This document shows, piece after piece, positions 57,461-64,000 of a stretch of 64,000 nt of DNA. The translations under genes were made by a program, and so were the position numbers. The notes beneath the pieces are model-generated. The model searched no databases, had not been told where the DNA came from, and saw only the letters and a list, made by a program, of their open reading frames with translations. The DNA lies in assembly GCA_020796225.1 (NCBI GenBank), contig CM036753.1, positions 85,532,941-85,596,940 of the forward strand, read 5' to 3'. Position 1 is the stretch's first letter. Every line of letters starts with the position of its first letter. The stretch comes from Arion vulgaris (taxonomy: Eukaryota > Mollusca > Gastropoda > Stylommatophora > Arionidae).

Positions 57461-57834
57461 ATTGAATTATAGTTATTTTTATCTCTGCCTTGTGTGCCCT
57501 TTGGACGGGATGAGGACTTGTGTATTCACACTTCAAGATACCTGTTGTGCAATGAAATATGAAATGAAGTAAAATCCTGTTTGAAGTAACAAATAATTGT
57601 TTACAGTTTTGTTTGTTGCATAGTTATTATTGTTGCACAAACGTTGTGCTCAAAATGATGAGGTAGAAGTTACTTTACAGCTCTATATCTGCTTTGTTAT
57701 GTAGGAAAAACATGTCAAGTGTTATAACTTGAAACAATACTCACTTTCATAGTAAAATTGTGACTTTGAAGTCCAAGTGTATTATTCACTGAAAAGTAAG
57801 AAAAACAATATATACTTTTAAAATGAAGGGTGTT

Positions 57835-57854
57835 CGTGTGTGTGTGTGTGTGTG
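57835..57854. repeat. (GT)n microsatellite
   Basis: About ten GT units. Confidence 0.9.
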
Positions 57855-58316
57855 CACACTCTTGTATGTTCTTATCCTCTGTTCTTGGATATGTCAACTT
57901 CTGTTATAGCTTATTCATAGTGAATGGGTTCGCTGGAGTCATTTTTATAATATTAGTTGCTACCTAGCCACTTGAGCAAATGAACAATAATTGTCCAACT
58001 GCTACCATAAACATGCACCTTTAAATTAAGCAAAATTGATGAAAGGTCACTCACTATCAGTTAAGCTAATAAACAAATTTGTGTATTCAAACTGGAGAAG
58101 TGACAATTCTGTTGGGAAACTAGGATTATATGAAGTGAAGTATCAGAGCTACTCTATATTTTGTATTTAAAGATGATAAATGTGTTTACAAATAGAAATC
58201 TCATCAGGTGAACATTAATAAATAAATATCTTATTCAAACTAAATCAATATTTTCTTTAATATGTTTGTTGGTATTGAAAAATTCTTATGATTAAGGTTT
58301 TATATGTGTGTTGCAG

Positions 58317-58364
58317 CGGTTCGGCAAGAGAGTAGGAGAAATGATAGAAAACGAATTCCTAATG
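58317..58364 (+). CDS. PKD1-like: Exon 20: 48-nt basic linker exon
   Basis: Phase 1 to phase 1 (GTTGCAG|CGGTTC ... AATG|GTAAGT). It encodes SVRQESRRNDRKRIPN. Supported by splice sites and phase; multiple of three. Confidence 0.68.
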
Positions 58365-58569
58365 GTAAGTGCAATTTGTATTTTTAATTTAGTCTCTTTT
58401 GCATTACTTCTATGTTCTCATTTCATCTTTCATTTTTTCAATTATTAGCATTATTGTTTTTCTGTAATCAAAGTGCTGTATTAAATTGTGTGCAGCCACA
58501 AACCGAATGATGTCTTTGTTTAAAATACCTTCTGTTTCAATGTTCAATTATCATGTCCATTATTTTCAG

Positions 58570-58716
58570 ATTTTACTGAAGACAAGGGTAGGGATCCTTC
58601 CCTAGATTCATTTCCAGATCCAGCAGAAAATAAGAACCAGGCCCCAAGGAGATTTAGATACTCTAAGTCAAGTCTTCCATTGGAAGAAGGGATAGCCAGT
58701 GGTACACGAAATAAAG
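58570..58716 (+). CDS. PKD1-like: Exon 21: polar linker exon, last seen
   Basis: 147 nt, phase 1 to phase 1 (ATTTTCAG|ATTTTA ... ATAAAG|GTATGC). It encodes DFTEDKGRDPSLDSFPDPAE, NKNQAPRRFRYSKSSLPLEE and GIASGTRNK. No domain; with exons 19 and 20 it forms a charged, probably disordered insertion. The following exon is not in the window. Confidence 0.75.
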
Positions 58717-58809
58717 GTATGCTCCACTTTTTCTTGAACTTCTCTAATAGTTTTAAAAATTAGCTAAGCAGTCACTTAGGTTTATTTTTGTAGTAATAAA
58801 TACTGTACA

Positions 58810-58895
58810 ACACCAAGGCGAAAGACAGAGGATGCTGGAGATTCATTGCAGCCAACCTTCGATGTGGAGACGGCACCTGATGATGATGATGAATA
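58810..58895 (+). mobile_element. LINE 3' terminus fragment
   Basis: It encodes AKDRGCWRFIAANLRCGDGT followed by two stops and a (GAT)n tail (TGATGATGATGATGA). This is the typical end of a LINE ORF; only the last 80 bases are present. Confidence 0.6.
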
Positions 58896-59717
58896 AATAC
58901 TGTAGTAGCACTAGATAGAAATGAACAGCATATGTTTGTTGTAGACATGTGCTCCAGATGGAACTGAAAGATTTATTATTACTCCTATTGATAAGAATTC
59001 TTACTGTGGCACATTCATCATAGGAATGATATCTAACTGAGAAACAAGCTCATTCTTCTCATTGAGATATTGTGATTGTAACAGAATATTGTATTTCCTC
59101 TGTTGGTTTATGTCTCATTTGTCAGTCTTAGCCTCAATGTGGGTGGCTATATGTTGCGGTCTTAGAACAGAAGCACACATATTATAAGTGTCAGTTAAAA
59201 TAGTTATGGTTGATTATAAGATCATGTAGATACAAATGTGGGCAGTACAAATAGACAATGAAAAGGTATATCTGGCATGTGAACTGACTTTATTTACTGT
59301 GTTTATGTTGCGTTATTCATTATTATTTTCACCTCCACTCAGTTCTAGCATATATGCATGAAATTATCCAGATAATTCCTAAAGGGCTTTCACCGCCAAG
59401 ACTGTAACCATATAATTTTAGCAAATGACAATTCACAGAAGCTTGCTGTGTCACAGCATGGCTTCTTGCTTATCCTGAGATTGAATTCATTTAGCTATTC
59501 AGCTGACTTTGCTGTTAACAATCAATCACATGTGACAGATTCATTAGAGGCAGCTATTATGATTGTCATTATAGCTATTTAATGAACTTGGAGGAGAACA
59601 GTAGAACAGCAACTGAAAGAAATGAATCATAGCTGAAACACAAGACAGAGGACGGCCAAGAATAAAGAATAATGGTGTACATTTGTTGCTGCCCTAAGCG
59701 CCAGGGTCATCACAGGC

Positions 59718-59737
59718 TAGAGAGAGAGAGAGAGAGA
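59718..59737. repeat. (GA)n microsatellite
   Basis: Ten GA units, preceded by a short coding-like stretch (QDRGRPRIKN) that may be a LINE end. Confidence 0.85.
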
Positions 59738-60427
59738 TGAACAGAAATGTTTCTTCACTAGACTTTGTTTGACAATAAGTATTTTAGCCCCATTATTTGG
59801 GTATTGTCTCCATGGAGCTGTTCCACTTGTTTTCCCATAATTTAAATAAAATAACAAGATGAGTCTGTACTGTATGTACACTTCTAACCTGTTGAATATT
59901 TGTTCAATTTGAGTAGCTTGTAACCCTGTGTACTGTCATTTTATGTCAACAACTTGTAGCTTCTTGTATTGTACACTTGCAGCTTATTGCAGATGTGTAG
60001 TCTCTAATGTTATTGTAGCGTGTGTAAAACTGCCGTTGTTAAAGAAATTATAGAACAGGATGAGTTTGTAATAGCAATCTGAATTCTGGAGATTTAGTTG
60101 GTTATTCTGCACACAAAAAGCATTCATTTGAGAGTTAGAAATTCTCAGAAAGTGACCATGAAACTAATTGAAGGAGAAAATGTAAAGTACAATTTAATCT
60201 ATATCTTGGTGGGTTCAATTCTGAGGTCTATACAGTTCAAGACATTATAAAACAGATTTAGAACTTGAAAATATTTAGACAATAGTCTAAACTACAGTAG
60301 ACTTTATATTTCAAGTTTTATATCATCCCATCTGCCATCTTGCTTGCCTTCATTTTGCCTCTGAAAGTATCACAAGTATGCTACTTTAATACTTTTAATA
60401 TCCATATACAATAGGGAAGGATATACA

Positions 60428-60655
60428 TAGATTGTTGTAGTTAGTGCACCTGCTTCATAGACACATGATACCTGGATCAAATTCATAAATTAAAGTGGGA
60501 TATTTTTCGACTGTGATGGTTCTCAGGTCAACCCAACCTCAATTGGGTAGCAGAGAAACACTGGGAAGTAAACATGGCTAATGTGATGTTAACCTCATCA
60601 CCAATGTTCTCTCTACTATACCTCATGGTATGAAATTGTGCTCTTCACTTTTGCC
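60428..60655 (+). mobile_element. tRNA-derived SINE, family 1 (copy 3)
   Basis: Head with GTTGTAGTTAGTGCACCTGC (A box) and CCTGGATCAAATTCATAA (B box, degraded), then CTCAGGTCAACCCAACCTCA, ATTGGGTAGCAGAGAAACAC, GGGAAGTAAACATGG and GTGATGTTAACCTCATCACC. It is the most regular body of the family here. Confidence 0.8.
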
Positions 60656-60708
60656 TTTGATATATTTTGCATGTTTAAAACGCTTTACATTGATTTACCT
60701 TCTACACA

Positions 60709-61074
60709 ATAGATTCCCAAACTTTTTCGGCCCACCACTTTGCATGATGCCCTCCCCATTATAACAGTTTGTCAACGATCCCTCCCCACACACATATATA
60801 TCTATGCATGCTCTATTTTCACTTTAACAAAATTGATATATATTTCTGTCATACATGGTCAATTTTCAAATGATTATATACATGAAATAGAAAAAAAATG
60901 GATCGTATAAGATGGGCATAAGATGAATTCAAATGCAGAATTCAAATTTTTAATAATTATTAAATCGCAAAATCACGAAAAAAACTCACCCGAATGCTTC
61001 TGAGTCCACTATCGCCCCTGGAAGGCTTCAGCCCACGGGAGGGGGGGTGGTACCGCCACTTTGGGAACCCATGG
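60709..61074. mobile_element. hAT-like MITE
   Basis: TCTACACA at 60701-60708 and 61075-61082 is an 8-bp TSD, the length typical of hAT transposons (the identity extends to 12 bases, TCTACACAATAG). The ends are imperfect inverted repeats around TTCCCAAA: left GATTCCCAAACTTTTTCGGC, right (complement) GGGTTCCCAAAGTGGCGG. The motif resembles the CAG.G.TTCCCAAAC ends common in hAT elements. 366 bp, no transposase. Confidence 0.85.
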
Positions 61075-61606
61075 TCTACACAATAGCACATTATTGCAGT
61101 ATGACATTAGTGACATGCACATTTGGTCTTTTATCAATAGATGTTGTCAGTTTTATGTTATTCTTGAATTGTGATAAAGATAAAAACATTGTAACATTCA
61201 CCGCACAGCTTAAATGATCAATGCATACAACCTATATGCTTTTCTCCTGACAGTCTTAGGCAATGATTTTACCATGTTCATTTTCATCAACTGGGACAAC
61301 TGCATAAATTTGTAACTGTGAAACACAATATCTACCTGTATTGTTTGTCACTTCAGTATGCAACCTATCAAGTTTATGCTAGTGAATGTGTGCTAGCTTG
61401 TTATATTTATAAAGCTGTAAGAGTTAATCTGTCTTGAAATAATGTGTTCTTTATATTTTGTACTGAAATTGGAATTGCAGTGCTTTTATATAATAGTTTT
61501 AATCAGTTTATTTCTTCATCTCCATGTACAAGGTCTACTAGTGTGTGAGTGATCATTGTTCTCAACATCTTCCTGTCACCTAGTAATATTTGTCAGTTTT
61601 GCTGTT

Positions 61607-61858
61607 CTCCTTCTTCTTTGCGTTAGTTCTTTACGACCAATTTTAATCACTCCTTGTGATACGTTTGATCTTGCCAGAACGCGTATACATGTTGCACATT
61701 GGTTTGGTAGGCCCCTAAACGTATAAGACTTCTACACGTTTAGGACACATGCATCGATTTCAGCCAAACCTCCTTAGTCGCCTCTTACGACATGCGTGGA
61801 AGGTAACAGTGGTTCTATTCTTTACACCCCAAATTTGGACCCGGTAACCACTCGGGCG
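61607..61858 (-). mobile_element. SINE with GTCGTAAGAGG-core family, full copy 2
   Basis: AGTTTTGCTGTT at 61595-61606 and 61859-61870 is a perfect 12-bp TSD around 252 bases. Minus strand: CGCCCGAGTGGTTACCGGGT, CCAAATTTGGGGTGTAAAGA, core ATGTCGTAAGAGGCGACTAA, TCCTAAACGTGTAGAAGTCT, and a CAAAGAAGAAGG tail. Alignment by eye with 52658-52915 shows scattered substitutions and few indels. Confidence 0.93.
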
Positions 61859-64000
61859 AGTTTTGCTGTTGACTTTGTTCTTCAGTAGGATGGTGTCAGA
61901 ATGATGGCCTATTTTCTCATCAGTTTTGCTGTTTCCACTGTGTATTCTAACTATGCACTTTTCATATCATACCAGAAGTAACGAATATTGTTTATTTCTA
62001 TTGTGTGTGCTATTGGAGAACATCCTTAATAACTCTTGTCTTCAAGTATTTCACTGTTATTCTTAGTGTGTTTTAACGTTTACCCATTTACTTTGATGCT
62101 TGATTATAACCAGGAGAAAGAGCAGGGGCCATTGCATATCTAGGATGAAAGAGACGCTTGTCCACAATATTAGGAAGAGTTTTCACAAAAACAATGGCAC
62201 AAATAATTTAGAACATTTATTAACACAACACCATCATGTAAAATAATTGGAAATCATGATGTGCTTTCTGTATTATCATCATGTACCATGCCAGCTGGCG
62301 TAGATGACAAACTTCTCTTCTGTGTACTGTATATCAGTTTTGATGTTGGCATTTTTATGTGCCATGCAATTAGGCTGCTCAGCATGTTATCTCTTTGTTG
62401 TTCAGTTTCGTCCTACTTAGATTTTGTATGCTGTCACCACGTGATCTAAACGTTTACCTCTTTCTGTGCATCAACATTAGTCATTTTAGCAGTCCTTGTA
62501 ATTCTCGGCATTATTTTGTAAAACCAATTCTCTGTGCTCACTAGAGCTCTTTCATATGTCAGTACCGACTTTATGTAGCAAACTCTTTTTTTTTTTACTT
62601 CCAATAACAACAGCGTGTTGTGTATAAGGTGCTTCATTTCTGGGAAAGCTTGTTGTAGTTAAACAATCTAACCAAGGTTGTTCTGAAATTGACCAGTTTA
62701 CTAAGAGCTACCTAAGTCGCTATTTGTAATGTATCTCCCTATCCTAAATTAATTTGATCAGTATCGTGCTTCCGTTCTTGATAAAGGACTTGTGGTCAAA
62801 ACAACAACATAAGGGTCGCTACCTTAAAAGAAAATAGCAACCTGTTGCGTTGCAGGTAGGCTGGGGACAGCCAAAGGCTAACGGAGAGCGAACCCAGTAA
62901 ATGCTTGCTGAAACCGAACACGTCACCGAAGGATAAGCACTAGAGCTCCAAATGGCGCTGAACGATGTGACGTAAAATTACGTTCTTGGCAAAGGCAGTT
63001 GATATATCACAATAAGAATGATAAAAATGGCCGAAACTGAACGAGAAAACAACATTGTTTGGAATCTTTCTTTGTAAAACAGCTACACTTCGAGTTTTGG
63101 TTATCTCTTGTAGTGTGTACTGACAGTAGTTTACCAGCAAACGAGCAGCCAATTGTTGATTATCTAGGAAATGTATTAACCGAGTTTCAGTCTTCTTATT
63201 CAGTTTCATGAAAGCTCTTCGCAACTGAACGTACATTACCGTGCTACAATATACTTCCAGCCACATATACACCACTTCTGCTCTATCTCAGACTTGTATT
63301 ATGTTCTCTTTTCCTCTAATCATAGATAGCACATACTCCACAAATGTGCAGCTTTTCCGAAATTTAAAAAATCAAATTAAAGATATCAAACAGTGCAACA
63401 GCAAGCAAAAAATAGTAAGATGAACTATAAATAATAATTCCTCTCGTACCGTTATACAGGACCTGCAAGTAATTTCTCCATACTGTTCTATCCTGGAGCA
63501 ATCGTGCGATCATTAATAGGCTGATCGATTTGGTTTTTTAACTATCATATTTATGTAACTCCAACCTACTCCACAATTAAGCTGAATAATCAATAAAAAG
63601 TTGACGTGACACATAAAACAGTCCATTGATAATAAAGTCAATGTGATGACAATTGAAAAGTTTCAGCGCACTGTTATAACTTACCAAAAGTAATGATAAA
63701 AGAGTTTGTGTTAAAGATTCTTCATAGGTTTCTTTGTAGGATGTGAAAAAAGATAATGGTTAAGCAGAACAAAGTATTGGTTGTTGTCACAAACATATTT
63801 GTGTAAAACACAACAAACGGTCACATCTTATCATATCATTCTCCACATGTAGTCTTAATGATGTCAGAATGTGACAACAAAATCAGTGTTCACTCCATCT
63901 AATAGCTAATGTGAACAACGTATCGATTTATCTCTTTTAGCAACCACCACCACTTCCTGATTTAGCATCTCAAGTGGGCATACAATAAGCACACGTGTTA

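Larger units (their letters stand above)
55693..58316 (+). other. PKD1-like: Intron 19 (2.6 kb)
   Basis: It contains the LINE relic 56240-57460 and a GT microsatellite (57835-57854). Nothing else recognised. Confidence 0.8.
3468..58716 (+). other. PKD1-like: Gene-level span: polycystin-1 family receptor, internal part (21 exons)
   Basis: This span joins 21 exons on the + strand into about 1,690 residues: at least 13 PKD repeats followed by the REJ start. Seen: PKD cores such as NFGDG, NYGDG, DFGDG and WNFGDG at regular spacing, each followed by a G-x-Y/F...V-x-N strand pair, then CDPPE and GYRWAC, which match the positions of human PKD1 CREPE and FHWAC at the PKD/REJ boundary. Known of the family: large cell-surface 11-TM receptors (mechano- or chemosensory, ciliary, or gamete-associated) whose PKD repeats form the flexible ectodomain and whose REJ lies next to the GAIN/GPS region. 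Inferred: an orthologue or close paralogue of PKD1, because PKD1L1 has far fewer PKD repeats. The 5' and 3' ends are outside the window. Exons 13 and 17 have frame breaks. Confidence 0.9.
58717..64000 (+). other. PKD1-like: Intron 21 (5' part, at least 5.3 kb)
   Basis: It holds a LINE end (58810-58895), a GA microsatellite, a family 1 SINE (60428-60655), a hAT-like MITE (60709-61074) and a SINE (61607-61858). No further exon in phase 1 with a plausible acceptor was found. Nothing recognised in 58896-60427, 61087-61594 and 61871-64000, apart from 62860-62935, which resembles 16650-16720. Confidence 0.65.

Noticed and set aside
62446..63423. Several short open frames near the right end, considered as later exons
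   Set aside because: None begins after an acceptor in phase 1 as exon 21 requires. A candidate after TTTTAG at 63950 meets a stop within seven codons.
1..64000. CRISPR arrays, bacterial operons, defence systems, integrated viruses
   Set aside because: No regularly spaced repeats, no Shine-Dalgarno-organised gene clusters and no capsid, envelope or LTR structures were seen. The window is a spliced animal gene with intronic transposable elements.

Overview
The window is animal (invertebrate metazoan) nuclear DNA: AT-rich, with long introns bounded by GT..AG sites and a heavy load of LINE fragments, tRNA-derived SINEs and small DNA transposons. The repeat types (RTE-like and RNase H-bearing LINEs, and SINEs with a GTCGTAAGAGGCGACT core) would suit a lophotrochozoan such as a mollusc, but this is an inference and no species can be named from the sequence.

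One host gene runs through the whole window on the + strand. I could join 21 internal exons from 3468 to 58716 (about 5.08 kb of coding sequence, about 1,690 residues). They encode at least 13 consecutive PKD (Ig-like) repeats followed by the start of a REJ module. This is the extracellular array of a polycystin-1 family receptor. Splice phases agree across every junction except for two exons that carry frame problems (exon 13, 49358-49603, and exon 17, 53818-54065). The N-terminal part lies upstream of the window. The rest of REJ and the GAIN/GPS, PLAT and membrane regions lie downstream. No promoter, start codon, stop codon or polyadenylation site of this gene is visible.

Layout: 1-3467 is upstream intron with an RNase H-LINE copy and a SINE. 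Exon 1 (3468-4735) holds four PKD repeats in one piece. 4736-38149 is a zone of very large introns with four small exons (13626, 18499, 19179, 28745). It holds a degenerate full-length LINE with a triplicated endonuclease start (19.55-22.44 kb), a nested and inverted LINE complex (24.2-25.2 kb), two mariner-like MITEs in opposite orientation (11630-12273 and 32975-33708) and several SINEs with target-site duplications. 38150-54065 is exon-dense, with PKD repeats 7-13 and the REJ start. It is interrupted by a LINE insertion ending in a 65-bp perfect hairpin (46639-47000) and an RTE-like LINE (50794-51974). 54717-58716 encodes a Cys-pair segment and a Ser-rich, basic linker built from small phase-1 exons. 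58717-64000 is intron with a hAT-like MITE and SINEs.

No second host gene, true tRNA or rRNA gene, CRISPR array or bacterial-type system was found. The points most worth a second look are the fold-back LINE insertion, the nested/inverted LINE complex, a dispersed SINE family with three clean TSD-bounded copies and a fourth diverged one, the inverted MITE pair that could promote back-splicing of exons 2-5, and the indels at homopolymers in two otherwise conserved exons.
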